64,000 nt of DNA from Balneola vulgaris DSM 17893. Lineage in GTDB: Bacteria; Bacteroidota; Rhodothermia; Balneolales; Balneolaceae. The position numbers were made by a program, and so were the translations under genes. Numbering within the stretch: the stretch's first letter is position 1; each line of letters starts with the position of its first letter. A model generated the notes under the pieces. The model saw only the letters and a program-made list of their open reading frames with translations, did not search any database and was not told the DNA's origin. Shown piece by piece: positions 25,970-35,114 of this stretch. Where the stretch lies: contig NZ_AQXH01000001.1 of NCBI RefSeq assembly GCF_000375465.1, positions 806,130 to 870,129 on the forward strand, written 5' to 3'.

Positions 25970-27409
25970 GTGAACTTAAAAAATATATTAAAAGGGGCAC
26001 GACTAATATTAGCCCCGCTCTTCGTTCTCTTATTTACTACAATTTCGTTTGCAGCCGAAGGGTCAGGACATGGTATTGATGGAAGTGACTTAAGCTTATT
26101 CTGGGTTATTCCATTTGCGGGTATACTCCTCTCTATTGCATTATTTCCATTATTCGCCGAAGATTTTTGGCATCATCATTTTGGGAAAATTTCAGCTATT
26201 TGGGCAGTGTCATTATTAATTCCAATGACCATTGAATTTGGAATTAGTGCTACCTTTTATGAGGTACTACATGCTTATTTATTAGAGTACTTCCCATTTA
26301 TCATCCTGTTATTAGCGCTCTTCACTGTTTCTGGCGGTGTTAGAATCAAAGGGTACCTCAAAGGTACACCTATGGTTAATACGGGCTTACTTTTACTAGG
26401 AACAATACTAGCAAGTTGGATGGGTACAACGGGAGCAGCAATGCTACTTATCCGCCCAATGCTACGCGCAAATGCTTGGCGTGAAAAGAAAGTTCACCTT
26501 GTTGTGTTCTTCATTTTCTTAGTTGCCAACGTTGGTGGTTCGTTAACTCCACTTGGTGATCCACCCTTATTCTTAGGTTTCTTACAAGGTGTTGACTTCT
26601 TCTGGACAACTACCAACCTATTCTGGGAAATGGTATTCGTAGCCGCAGTACTTCTTGTACTCTACTTTATTTGGGACTCTATCCTTTATAAGAAAGAAAC
26701 CAACACTCCACCAATCGATGATGGCTCAGAGCCATTAGGTATCGAAGGTGGCTTCAACTTATTCCTATTATTAGGTGTTGTTGGTGCGGTATTATTCTCA
26801 GGTCTTGTAAACATTGGCGAATTTGAGATTTATCACGTTCATGTAACCGTTCAAAACCTTATCCGTGACTTCACCTTATTGGCACTTGCTTGGGCTAGTT
26901 GGCACTTTACTTCTAAAGAAAGTAGAGCTGCAAACGGCTTTAACTGGTTCCCTATCCAAGAAGTTGGGAAACTCTTTGCTGGTATCTTTATTACCATCAT
27001 CGCGCCTATTGCTATGCTTAAAGCAGCAAACAACGGCGAAGGTGCACTACAGTTTGTAAACAATGCTGTATTCAATGAAGCAGGCGAACCAATCAACGAG
27101 ATGTTCTTCTGGATAACAGGTATGCTTTCTGCATTCTTAGATAATGCTCCTACTTATTTGGTATTCTTTAATGCCGCAGGTGGTAATGCAGAAATTCTTA
27201 TGAATGAGATGACCAATACCTTAATTGCGATCTCAGCTGGTTCCGTATTCTTTGGTGCTCTTACCTATATCGGTAACGCTCCAAACTTTATGGTGAAATC
27301 TATTGCTGAGCAAAGCGGTGTTAAAATGCCAAGCTTTGGTGGTTATATCTTATGGTCGTTTTGTATTCTGTTACCGATCTACCTGCTTGTTACCCTCTTG
27401 TTTATTTAA
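25970..27409 (+). CDS. nhaD: Sodium:proton antiporter of the NhaD type
   Basis: The 479-residue inner-membrane protein has a cleavable or anchoring N-terminal hydrophobic segment and about 12 further membrane helices. Ion-transporter superfamily motifs are visible: 'GTTGAAMLLIRPMLRAN', 'NVGGSLTPLGDPPLFLGFLQG' and 'SAFLDNAPTYLVFFNAAGGN'. NhaD exports Na+ or Li+ in exchange for protons, fitting a salty habitat. The start is a GTG (25970); no in-frame ATG is near. It is divergent from nuoL and ends at a strong terminator. Confidence 0.9.
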   Translation: MNLKNILKGARLILAPLFVLLFTTISFAAEGSGHGIDGSDLSLFWVIPFAGILLSIALFPLFAEDFWHHHFGKISAIWAVSLLIPMTIEFGISATFYEVLHAYLLEYFPFIILLLALFTVSGGVRIKGYLKGTPMVNTGLLLLGTILASWMGTTGAAMLLIRPMLRANAWREKKVHLVVFFIFLVANVGGSLTPLGDPPLFLGFLQGVDFFWTTTNLFWEMVFVAAVLLVLYFIWDSILYKKETNTPPIDDGSEPLGIEGGFNLFLLLGVVGAVLFSGLVNIGEFEIYHVHVTVQNLIRDFTLLALAWASWHFTSKESRAANGFNWFPIQEVGKLFAGIFITIIAPIAMLKAANNGEGALQFVNNAVFNEAGEPINEMFFWITGMLSAFLDNAPTYLVFFNAAGGNAEILMNEMTNTLIAISAGSVFFGALTYIGNAPNFMVKSIAEQSGVKMPSFGGYILWSFCILLPIYLLVTLLFI

Positions 27410-27433
27410 ACTAAGGTTAAGCAATCATATTAG

Positions 27434-27464
27434 AAGGAGTAGTGCTTGCACTGCTCCTTTTTTT
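27434..27464 (+). terminator. Terminator of the NhaD gene
   Basis: AAGGAGTAGTG and CACTGCTCCTT pair around a short loop and are followed by seven T. It is 25 bases after the antiporter stop. Confidence 0.9.
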
Positions 27465-27617
27465 ATGCCAATTACTTTTCAGATACACAGAATATCGCTC
27501 CTTTTCTTCTATTCAACGATTGAAAATAAAACCCAATTATTGAGTTTGACAGACAACACCCTATTTACTATCTAGTTGAACGCTACTACAAATATCAATT
27601 TATCTAATTAGGGTTAC

Positions 27618-28709
27618 ATGAAACAGGTTTTATTAATCGGATTAATTCTCACCCTGTCTATTGCCTGTGATGATGGCACCACATTACATCCAACAAAAAT
27701 AAACCTTGAGGCTGCAGATGGTTATCTAGACCTAAAGGCTTCAGAGCAGAATCAACGTCTACTAAGTCTTCGGGACCAGCTACTCAACAAAACATTTAGA
27801 TCTAGCCTTGCTGATGAGCAACTTCTAGGTACAATTGCAGATATTGAACTTGATGATGAAGGCTATGCCTATGTATTGGATCAGGATCAAAAACAGATAT
27901 TTAAAATCAAAGACTCTCAGATAGATACCCTAGGACGCGAAGGTCAAGGTCCTGGCGAAATGGGTTTCCCAATATCGCTAGACTACCATGATAACAAACT
28001 GTATGTGAGTGATTTTATGCGTGGTGTACTTGTAATAGACATCCATGATTCCAACGAAAATAACGACTTTCCTTACCGTTTCGCTGCGAGAGATGCTAAA
28101 GCTACTCCCAGTGGAGTTTATATTCTTCAGGGAATGATTGCCCAAGCAAACCCAGATGGAGAGTTAAAAACAATCGACTATTATGATAATGCTGCAGACA
28201 CCATTACTAAACGTTTTGACAGTGCTTATATAGATGACAATAGAGTAGCGGTTCGTAGACTTTCAGCAGGAAATATTGAGTATGTGCATGAAACGGACCT
28301 TTTGATATCAATGAAATATCATTCTCCTATTATTTCAGCTTATAAGTACGGTGAATTGGAATGGCAGAAAAAATTTCGAGATATGGTTCACTTTCAAATG
28401 ACTGAATTTATAAACCCCACTCCCGGTGGTGTTCGAAACCATCGACGTTTTACAGAAGATAAAGAGGAGTTTCACGATCTGAAGACTCTTCAAAGTGCTG
28501 GTGATGGTATTTTTATAGTTCAATTCTTACATGCCGCTTTAGATCCTGAAGAAGAAATAATTAAGCCATTAACAACCTATCTCATTGACACGAGAGATGG
28601 GAGTACCTTAAAAATGGACGACTATCCGAGGATCATGGCTCTTCGTAACAACTACCTAATAACCCAAGAAAAAAATACTACTGTGAACTACAATCTGTAT
28701 TCCTATTAA
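27618..28709 (+). CDS. 6-bladed beta-propeller lipoprotein
   Basis: The 363-residue product has a short signal peptide ending in SIAC (Cys17), so it is a lipoprotein. Propeller blades are recognisable in 'IADIELDDEGYAYVLDQDQKQIFKI', of which 'DIELDDEGYAYVLDQ' is typical of NHL/6-bladed surface proteins of Bacteroidota, followed by 'GREGQGPGEMGFP'. The function is unknown; such proteins may bind ligands or partners at the cell surface. It stands between the NhaD terminator and an Omp85-like gene on the same strand, 101 bases apart. Confidence 0.8.
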   Translation: MKQVLLIGLILTLSIACDDGTTLHPTKINLEAADGYLDLKASEQNQRLLSLRDQLLNKTFRSSLADEQLLGTIADIELDDEGYAYVLDQDQKQIFKIKDSQIDTLGREGQGPGEMGFPISLDYHDNKLYVSDFMRGVLVIDIHDSNENNDFPYRFAARDAKATPSGVYILQGMIAQANPDGELKTIDYYDNAADTITKRFDSAYIDDNRVAVRRLSAGNIEYVHETDLLISMKYHSPIISAYKYGELEWQKKFRDMVHFQMTEFINPTPGGVRNHRRFTEDKEEFHDLKTLQSAGDGIFIVQFLHAALDPEEEIIKPLTTYLIDTRDGSTLKMDDYPRIMALRNNYLITQEKNTTVNYNLYSY

Positions 28710-28810
28710 TTCGTAGGTAATATTTTTATTAAATCGACCGGTAGGGTAATTGTTGTAAGTAGTGATTGGTATATTAGCTAGATTGTTATCCTACATCACT
28801 AAATGCATTA

Positions 28811-29959
28811 ATGAACAAGCAGAGCCAATTTTTATCATTAGGACTAATCGTAGTATTGCTCCTTTCTTTATCTCCTTCCGTGCAGAGCCAGCAGCAAAGC
28901 ATGGTTACCGATTCCATTGAAACTGCTTTCCTGCCCGCTCTTTCATTTAATAGTGATTTCGGTTTTATGGCTGGCGGACTCGTTTCTAGGTATCATTACA
29001 ATCAAACCCATGAGCCGTTTTACTCTTACACTCAAATTGCGGCTATTTTTTCAACCAAAGGCTTAGCATCTGCCATCATTGAAATAGATAAGCCCAGTGT
29101 TCTTGGCTCAGCGAATCGGTTGAAAAGTGCTGTTTACGTCTCACGCTTTTTAAATGATCCTTATTACGGTATTCAATCCTACCAAAAAATCGACGACTCA
29201 TTTAATTCAGATCCCGACTTTTATTCCTATCAGTCTTTTGCCACCGGTATAGATGCAGAACTTCGCATCCCTGTTTCTCAACAATTCGAAGCTCTAGCCA
29301 TCTTTAACCTAGATTATCTAACCCCTTGGTCTAACTCTCCCAATCAGCTCATTATGCAAGAGCGACCACTGGGAGTTGAAGGTGGTTCTAACTTACATCT
29401 TGGTACTGGCTTCATTTCAGACAATAGGAATCATGAGTTCAGACCCTCCAAAGGCACTTACTTCTACCTTTCTGTAGAAGGTGGTTTAAAAAACGTTGGG
29501 AGTTCGTATAGCAATGCCATTATCCGTTTTAAAGCTCGAAATTATGTAAACATCCCATTGTTTAAAGGCGTTGTATTTGCTCAGCAACTTCAGCTAAAAA
29601 ACACCTATGGAGATGTGCCCTTTTGGAAGTTAGCTTATGCAGGAGATGAAATGACCCTCCGTGGTTATCCCTCTGGCCGATTTAGAGACGACCATTCCCT
29701 GATACTAAACAATGAATTACGTACATGGCTGTTTGATATCCCATTTTTGGGAGCTGAGTTTGGCGGCAATCTCTTTTTTGATGTAGGTAAATCCTACGCA
29801 AATGGCACCCCCTTCAATGCATTAACCGAAGACCTGAAGTATTCCTATGGGCTAAGTGGCACTAGTTCTTTCTTTACGCCGGATTTTATTCTACGCACTG
29901 ATGTTGGTTTTTCGGAAGAAGGAGTTGGTATCTATTTTACAGCTGGTTATATGTTTTAA
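28811..29959 (+). CDS. Omp85/BamA-family surface antigen (barrel only)
   Basis: The 382-residue protein has a signal peptide ending VQSQ and then a 16-strand-like barrel. The Omp85 hallmark 'MTLRGYPSGRFRDDHSLILNNELR' is present (motif RGYPSGRFRD at about residue 296), followed by 'FFDVGKSY' and a terminal Phe ('YFTAGYMF'). No POTRA domains fit between the signal and the barrel, so it is not BamA itself but a short surface-antigen member of unknown role, perhaps in lipid or protein export. Confidence 0.85.
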   Translation: MNKQSQFLSLGLIVVLLLSLSPSVQSQQQSMVTDSIETAFLPALSFNSDFGFMAGGLVSRYHYNQTHEPFYSYTQIAAIFSTKGLASAIIEIDKPSVLGSANRLKSAVYVSRFLNDPYYGIQSYQKIDDSFNSDPDFYSYQSFATGIDAELRIPVSQQFEALAIFNLDYLTPWSNSPNQLIMQERPLGVEGGSNLHLGTGFISDNRNHEFRPSKGTYFYLSVEGGLKNVGSSYSNAIIRFKARNYVNIPLFKGVVFAQQLQLKNTYGDVPFWKLAYAGDEMTLRGYPSGRFRDDHSLILNNELRTWLFDIPFLGAEFGGNLFFDVGKSYANGTPFNALTEDLKYSYGLSGTSSFFTPDFILRTDVGFSEEGVGIYFTAGYMF

Positions 29960-30059
29960 ACACCCTCAACTTTTGTTGAAAACTGCCACTCTTTTAAATA
30001 AAATCTTGAGTTAGGTTCACTATATTACCAATCAAACTCTATAAGCTAATCGACTTTTT

Positions 30060-31208
30060 GTGGAATTCTTCGATCTAACAATTCTCATATTCACATTTAT
30101 TTATACCTGCTTGATACTCTTTATTTGTATCGGCTTGTTTAGGCTCCCCAAATCTAAAGGTAAACTGGTTGAGAACTATCCTACGGTTGCAGTAATTGTA
30201 TCGGCAAAAAATGAAGAGCGTGATATTGTAGGGTGTATTCAATCGCTTGAAAACCTCACCTACCCTAAAGATGCCCTAGAAGTTATTCTTGTGGATGATG
30301 CCTCTACCGATAAAACCACACAGCTTATAAAAGAAGCCGCAGAACGCAATGAACACTTTACTGCATTAAGTACGGTCGACGCCCCTAAAACACGTCTAAG
30401 AGCCAAAGCACGTGGTGTAGCATGGGGCATGAAGAACACCGATGCTGAGTGGGTTTTTATTACAGATGCGGATGGCTCTGTGCAACCTAGCTGGATCGAA
30501 CACATGCTCACCGGAGTTGATGATTCAATTGGAATGATTGGCGGTATGGTGGCCGTAAAAGATCGATCTCTACTAGCCATATTCGAACGAATGAGTTGGG
30601 CTTTTACCCTGCCTTTTGCCTTTGGTATGGCAGGCTATGGCGGTGAGTTTATCTGTGTAGGACCTAATATGGCTCTTAGAAAAAAAATCTATGATGAGTA
30701 CGGCGGGTTAGAAGCTTCGGAATTCAATGTAGCTGAAGATTTAGCTTTGTTCCGTATGGTTGATGAATCCGAATATGGTGTAAAATCACATGTATCAAAA
30801 GAAACCAAGGTAGATCTTGAGCCTGTGCCCTCATTAAAGCACTTACTCAGTCAACAAAGACGTTGGTTAAAAGGGGGATTTGAAGGGAGCTGGAAATACT
30901 GGATCGGCCTAGTACTTGCCTTTGGTTTCCACAATGTACTTTCAATACTATTTGTGACGGGATTATTTGTAAGCCTGAAAACAACCATGATTGCCCTGAT
31001 CATCAAAACAGGCGCTGACTTTCTACTTCTTGCCTCCGAGAAGACACTCCTCAAAGAACCCAAGTTACTTCGTTACTTATTCTTCATGGAGTTCCATTTA
31101 ATAACCACTCTGTTATGGTTACCGATAAGCCTGCTCATTAACTCCACCATACATTGGATGGGAGATGATTACGTAATCACCTATACTGACAAATCAGAAA
31201 CCGATTAA
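30060..31208 (+). CDS. Family 2 glycosyltransferase, membrane-bound
   Basis: The 382-residue protein has an N-terminal membrane helix (about 5-27) and a GT-A catalytic domain with D79-D80 in 'LVDDAST' and D136/D138 in 'TDADGS'. The product-site motif QQRRW is near 268, with C-terminal membrane helices after it. Such enzymes transfer sugars from nucleotide donors to lipid or polymer acceptors at the inner membrane. The start is a GTG. Its 3' end overlaps that of the convergent desaturase gene by 4 bases. A glycosphingolipid role is possible from this neighbour but unproven. Confidence 0.88.
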   Translation: MEFFDLTILIFTFIYTCLILFICIGLFRLPKSKGKLVENYPTVAVIVSAKNEERDIVGCIQSLENLTYPKDALEVILVDDASTDKTTQLIKEAAERNEHFTALSTVDAPKTRLRAKARGVAWGMKNTDAEWVFITDADGSVQPSWIEHMLTGVDDSIGMIGGMVAVKDRSLLAIFERMSWAFTLPFAFGMAGYGGEFICVGPNMALRKKIYDEYGGLEASEFNVAEDLALFRMVDESEYGVKSHVSKETKVDLEPVPSLKHLLSQQRRWLKGGFEGSWKYWIGLVLAFGFHNVLSILFVTGLFVSLKTTMIALIIKTGADFLLLASEKTLLKEPKLLRYLFFMEFHLITTLLWLPISLLINSTIHWMGDDYVITYTDKSETD

Positions 31209-32170
31209 GCAGCTTGGCTTTTACTTTTATGCTTAGATCGCTTCGGATCTCGTTCTATTCGTGAGAATAAGGTTAAATCAGCTCTAGTAAAGAATAGGTA
31301 TAAGAGCTTGGTCCACGAGGTGTGGTAGTACAGAGAATCATAATACTCTGATGCCTTCTCTTTTAACTTGGGCAACCTGCTCCAAGGAATACCTGGGAAA
31401 TCATGATGCTCGTTATGGTAGCCAATATTAAATGTAAGAGCGTTCAATGGACCATAGTACGAATAGGTTTCTTGAGGCGGTGCAACTACATAATGCTCTT
31501 GAATCCATCGTGCACCCAAAGGATGTAGACCTAGAGCAAAAAAGGTAGAAAGTAATAAATAGATAAACGCTGGTATGCCTACCCAATATATGATGGCTAC
31601 GTCAAATGCCACAGCTAATAAAATATTGAGGTAAAACCGAGCATCAACATAAGGTATACGGTCAAAACGAAGAGGTCTCAAGCTGATCACAATAGGATGT
31701 AATAGCAGCCAAAGTATTTTACCGAAGGGAGTGTATTCAATAAGTTTTGCTTCCCATTTATGAGGTAAATCAGCGTCCATCTCATACTCCCCTTGATGCG
31801 CGTGATGTTTAAGATGGAAAGTGGTGAAACTTGCAAAAGTAGGAGTACATGAAGGTAAGTTCCCTATCAAACCAAGCATATAATTAAGCTTCTTATTCTT
31901 AAGAACAAGATTGTGAGTACACTCATGTTTTAAGGTAAAAAGAGCATGGGTAGAAAAAGCACCTATGGTATAAGCTGCCAATAAAATTACCCACCAAGAG
32001 GCTTGGTTTAACATAACAGCAGCCGAAATCTGAACGGCTACTAGCAGTAGAATATAAAGAGCTGTTTTAGGCTCTCTTCCAAAAAGCTCCTTTACATCTG
32101 GATGATCTCGGAGTATATCTCTACGTCGTTGAACATGTGGATCTCCAGAGTCAGAATGTGTAAATCCCAT
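31205..32170 (-). CDS. Fatty acid desaturase, sphingolipid delta-4 desaturase (DEGS)-like
   Basis: The 321-residue di-iron membrane enzyme has the three His boxes HECTH (82-86), HLKHH (119-123) and HNEHH (252-256), and four or more membrane helices. The N-terminus 'DPHVQRRRDILRDHPDVKELFG' resembles '[20 protein letters not shown]' of eukaryotic dihydroceramide delta-4 desaturase. The segment 'ETYSYYGPLN' followed by 'FNIGYHNEHHDFPGIP' is nearly that family's signature. It would introduce a double bond into a sphingoid base of a ceramide-like lipid. The activity is inferred from sequence likeness only; other lipid substrates are possible. Confidence 0.85.
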   Translation of the reverse strand: MGFTHSDSGDPHVQRRRDILRDHPDVKELFGREPKTALYILLLVAVQISAAVMLNQASWWVILLAAYTIGAFSTHALFTLKHECTHNLVLKNKKLNYMLGLIGNLPSCTPTFASFTTFHLKHHAHQGEYEMDADLPHKWEAKLIEYTPFGKILWLLLHPIVISLRPLRFDRIPYVDARFYLNILLAVAFDVAIIYWVGIPAFIYLLLSTFFALGLHPLGARWIQEHYVVAPPQETYSYYGPLNALTFNIGYHNEHHDFPGIPWSRLPKLKEKASEYYDSLYYHTSWTKLLYLFFTRADLTLFSRIERDPKRSKHKSKSQAA

Positions 32171-32192
32171 AGCGTCTCTTCCCTCTAGTTAT

Positions 32193-32229
32193 AAAAAAAA
32201 GCTCGATTCTAAATTTAAAACCGAGCTTT
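32193..32229. terminator. Terminator after nuoK, possibly bidirectional
   Basis: AAAGCTCG (32198-32205) and CGAGCTTT (32222-32229) form an 8-bp stem. On the minus strand a run of eight T follows (plus-strand A run 32193-32200). It ends the nuoJ-nuoK transcript just before the desaturase gene. Confidence 0.8.
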
Positions 32230-32239
32230 AAAATCTATG

Positions 32240-32542
32240 TTACCAACGTAACAAATTAATTTCACGAACATCAACAGTAAGATTATTCCTGAATATAGCA
32301 ATGATAATCGCCAAGCCTACAACGGCTTCAGCGGCGGCAACGGCTAGAGCAAAGAACACAAGAATCTGCCCGTCGATGTTGCCATGATAACTACTAAACG
32401 ATACTAATGATAAGTTTACGGCATTCAGCATCAGCTCAACACACATGAACACAACAATAGCATTTCTTCTAATAAGTACACCAATCATACCAATGGTGAA
32501 CATTATTGCACTAACAGCTAAAAGCCAATCAATCTCTAACAT
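32240..32542 (-). CDS. nuoK: NADH-quinone oxidoreductase subunit K
   Basis: The 100-residue, three-helix membrane subunit of complex I lies next to NuoJ in the proton path. It has '[30 protein letters not shown]' (key Glu in '[11 protein letters not shown]') and '[19 protein letters not shown]' with the second conserved Glu. It starts 2 bases after the nuoJ stop. The pair is separated from nuoL-M-N by about 6.5 kb of unrelated genes. Confidence 0.96.
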   Translation of the reverse strand: MLEIDWLLAVSAIMFTIGMIGVLIRRNAIVVFMCVELMLNAVNLSLVSFSSYHGNIDGQILVFFALAVAAAEAVVGLAIIIAIFRNNLTVDVREINLLRW

Positions 32543-32544
32543 AT

Positions 32545-33054
32545 TTAGCCCTTCTTAATTTTGTATTGAGCAACCATTAAAGCACCTACAACAGCCGCTG
32601 TAAGTAAGATCGCCGTCATTTCAAATGGAAGTAGGTACTTCGTGAATAGCACATCACCTACTGCTTCAACTGTACCAATTGTTGCCATATTGCTAGATAT
32701 CTCAGGTAGCATATCGCCTACACCTACAAGGCTGTAGAATATTTGGCCAATCACAGCCACTCCAAGAAGGAATGCAAGGAAGTACTTAATTCTGAATTTA
32801 TTGAACAGCTTCTTCTCATCTTCCACGTTCAATAACATGATTACGAATAAGAAGAGTACCATTATGGCACCAGCATAAACTAGGATTTGAATCACTGCAA
32901 GAAATTGAGCATTCAACAGCAGGTAGATGCCCGCCAATGAAACCATGTTTATAACTAGAAATAGAGCACTATTAACTACGTTCTTGTTTATGACCATTGC
33001 CAGTGCCGAAGCAATCGCCAAAACAGCTAACATTATAAATAGATAGACAATCAT
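32545..33054 (-). CDS. nuoJ: NADH-quinone oxidoreductase subunit J
   Basis: The 169-residue membrane subunit of complex I has five helices and the signature '[24 protein letters not shown]'. It lies at the hinge of the proton path, with NuoK. A full promoter (TTG-N20-TACATTTG) lies 23-53 bases upstream, so nuoJK form their own operon here. Confidence 0.96.
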   Translation of the reverse strand: MIVYLFIMLAVLAIASALAMVINKNVVNSALFLVINMVSLAGIYLLLNAQFLAVIQILVYAGAIMVLFLFVIMLLNVEDEKKLFNKFRIKYFLAFLLGVAVIGQIFYSLVGVGDMLPEISSNMATIGTVEAVGDVLFTKYLLPFEMTAILLTAAVVGALMVAQYKIKKG

Positions 33055-33076
33055 AGGATCCTGTAATTTTGGAGTG

Positions 33077-33107
33077 CAAATGTAGCACTATTTGATTCGG
33101 CCTTCAA
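33077..33107 (-). promoter_or_regulatory. Promoter of nuoJ-nuoK
   Basis: On the minus strand TTG (33107-33105) and TACATTTG (33084-33077) are separated by exactly 20 bases, matching the Bacteroidota consensus. The expected leader before nuoJ is about 15-20 bases. Confidence 0.7.
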
Positions 33108-33128
33108 GATTAAAAGCGCGATTATTCA

Positions 33129-33935
33129 TCAAAAAGTGAAATAAATGAGCCCGGCTCCACCCACAGCCCAACAGTAGTAGGCAAAATAGTGAAAACCTTT
33201 CTTTTTTAGGATGACTATTAAATATTTAAGGGCGTAATAACCCGACACAAAAGCAGTCAAAAAACCCACCAAAAGCCCTTGAATGTAAACGGTATCCATC
33301 CCCTGTTCCATCAAGTCTAAAACTTGGAGCAACATCGCGCCACCAATTACCGGTATTACCATTAAAAATGAAAAATTTGCAGCCTCTTCTCTACTCACTC
33401 CAAAATATAAAGCTGTAGAAATGGTGGAGCCCGATCTACTAATACCTGGAATCATCGCAAAAGCTTGAGCAATCCCAATTACGATACTACGCCCAACAGT
33501 AACCCGTCCTTCTTTCTCTTTCGCAAACTTGGTTAAGAATAAAATAAAGCCGGTTACCACTAGCATCACCGACACTAAAAAAGGGCTATCAAAAATAGTC
33601 TCTACTTTATCTTTTAACGTAAAGCCCACGATAAAAGCGGGAATCATACTCAGAAGAACAAAGCCAATCATTTTTACTTTAGGGTTCTCCATCTCTTTCT
33701 TAGGAGCGGCAATAAAACTAAATCCAGCTTTGGTAATATCCATCAACAGAGCACGATAATAAATAAGGATACTACAAAGTGTACCAAAGTGAACTACGAT
33801 TTCGAAAGTAAGTCCAGCTTCGTTACTTTCACCTAGAAAATATTTCCCTAATGCAAGGTGACCTGAACTGCTAATAGGGAGAAATTCAGTGAGTCCTTGA
33901 AGCAGTCCTAATAAAAAAGATTGTAAAATGTCCAT
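33129..33935 (-). CDS. uppP: Undecaprenyl-diphosphatase (UppP/BacA)
   Basis: This integral membrane phosphatase recycles undecaprenyl diphosphate to the monophosphate carrier for peptidoglycan and other surface polymers, and confers bacitracin tolerance. The 268 residues include both active-site motifs: 'GLLQGLTEFLPISSSGHL' near the N-terminus and 'PGISRSGSTIS' near residue 165. Length and helices are standard. It is divergent from moxR across a gap of 76 bases. Confidence 0.96.
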   Translation of the reverse strand: MDILQSFLLGLLQGLTEFLPISSSGHLALGKYFLGESNEAGLTFEIVVHFGTLCSILIYYRALLMDITKAGFSFIAAPKKEMENPKVKMIGFVLLSMIPAFIVGFTLKDKVETIFDSPFLVSVMLVVTGFILFLTKFAKEKEGRVTVGRSIVIGIAQAFAMIPGISRSGSTISTALYFGVSREEAANFSFLMVIPVIGGAMLLQVLDLMEQGMDTVYIQGLLVGFLTAFVSGYYALKYLIVILKKKGFHYFAYYCWAVGGAGLIYFTF

Positions 33936-34011
33936 GTATTATATTTAATGGCTTTTTGAAGGCGAGAAATTAACCATATCATCTGGAAAAACTATAAGGA
34001 ATATTAGAAAT

Positions 34012-35013
34012 ATGAGCGAAATGGCAGTAGACATGGCCGCACTTGGCGAGAAGATTGAAAAAAGCAGTGCATTTATTGAGGATATAAGAAAAGAGCTCGA
34101 CAAAGTGATTATTGGTCAACAGTATATGATCGACCGATTATTAGTAGGCTTACTTACCAATGGCCACGTTCTCTTAGAAGGGGTTCCTGGTTTGGCAAAG
34201 ACATTAACCGTTTCTTCGTTGGCAACGGTGCTCAACACAGATTTTCAGCGTATTCAGTTTACCCCTGATTTACTACCCGCCGATTTAATTGGTACGTTGA
34301 TCTACAACCAAAAGGAAGCCGAGTTCTTAGTGAAAAAAGGACCCATCTTCGCGAACATTATTTTGGCTGATGAGATCAACCGTTCTCCCGCTAAGGTGCA
34401 AAGTGCACTTCTGGAAGCGATGCAGGAAAAGCAGGTTACCATTGGTGAAAACACCTTCAAACTTGAAGAGCCGTTCTTAGTACTAGCTACGCAGAACCCG
34501 GTTGAGCAAGAAGGTACCTACCCTCTTCCAGAAGCACAGGTTGACCGTTTCATGCTGAAGCTCAAGATTGGTTACCCTACCGAAGTGGAAGAAATGGAAA
34601 TTATGCGCCGTATGGCTCGCACTGGTGAGAAGCCAACATTGAATACCGTTGTAACTACGGATAAGATCATGGATGCTCGTCGTGTAATCAACGAAATCTA
34701 CATGGATGAGAAAGTTGAGAAGTACATCGTTGACCTTGTGTTTGCCACGCGTAAACCAGCAAACTATGGATTGAGCGATTTGGAGGATCTGATTGGCTTC
34801 GGTGGCTCTCCACGTGCTACTATCAACTTGAACCTTGCAGCGCGTGCACAGGCCTTTATGGAGCACAGAGCGTACGTTACTCCTGAAGATGTACGCACCA
34901 TCGCGATGGATGTACTGCGCCACAGAATTATTCCTACTTTCGAAGCAGAAGCCGAGGACATCAGCTCTGAAGATATCGTGGAAAAAATTATGGGCGCTGT
35001 TCAAGTACCATAG
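34012..35013 (+). CDS. MoxR-family AAA+ ATPase
   Basis: The 333-residue cytosolic ATPase has Walker A 'GVPGLAKT' near residue 58, typical of MoxR proteins, 'ILADEINRSPAKVQSALLEAMQE' (Walker B in 'ILADEINR') and the sensor region 'LATQNPVEQEGTYPLPEAQVDRF'. MoxR ATPases act as chaperones with VWA-domain or DUF58 partners. Here no partner follows: the gene ends in a strong terminator and a tandem repeat array. Partners may be elsewhere in the genome. Confidence 0.93.
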   Translation: MSEMAVDMAALGEKIEKSSAFIEDIRKELDKVIIGQQYMIDRLLVGLLTNGHVLLEGVPGLAKTLTVSSLATVLNTDFQRIQFTPDLLPADLIGTLIYNQKEAEFLVKKGPIFANIILADEINRSPAKVQSALLEAMQEKQVTIGENTFKLEEPFLVLATQNPVEQEGTYPLPEAQVDRFMLKLKIGYPTEVEEMEIMRRMARTGEKPTLNTVVTTDKIMDARRVINEIYMDEKVEKYIVDLVFATRKPANYGLSDLEDLIGFGGSPRATINLNLAARAQAFMEHRAYVTPEDVRTIAMDVLRHRIIPTFEAEAEDISSEDIVEKIMGAVQVP

Positions 35014-35041
35014 ACCTTTTAGCTACACCGCTAATACCCAT

Positions 35042-35075
35042 AAGGGAAGCCATGCTACATGGTTTCCCTTTTTTT
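35042..35075 (+). terminator. Terminator of moxR
   Basis: AAGGGAAGCCATG and CATGGTTTCCCTT form a long stem (13 bases with one mismatch) and are followed by seven T. It lies about 30 bases after the moxR stop and just before the tandem repeat array. Confidence 0.9.
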
Positions 35076-35114
35076 GTGCTTGAGCGTGAAATCTTAATAA
35101 AGCAAAAGGGATAT

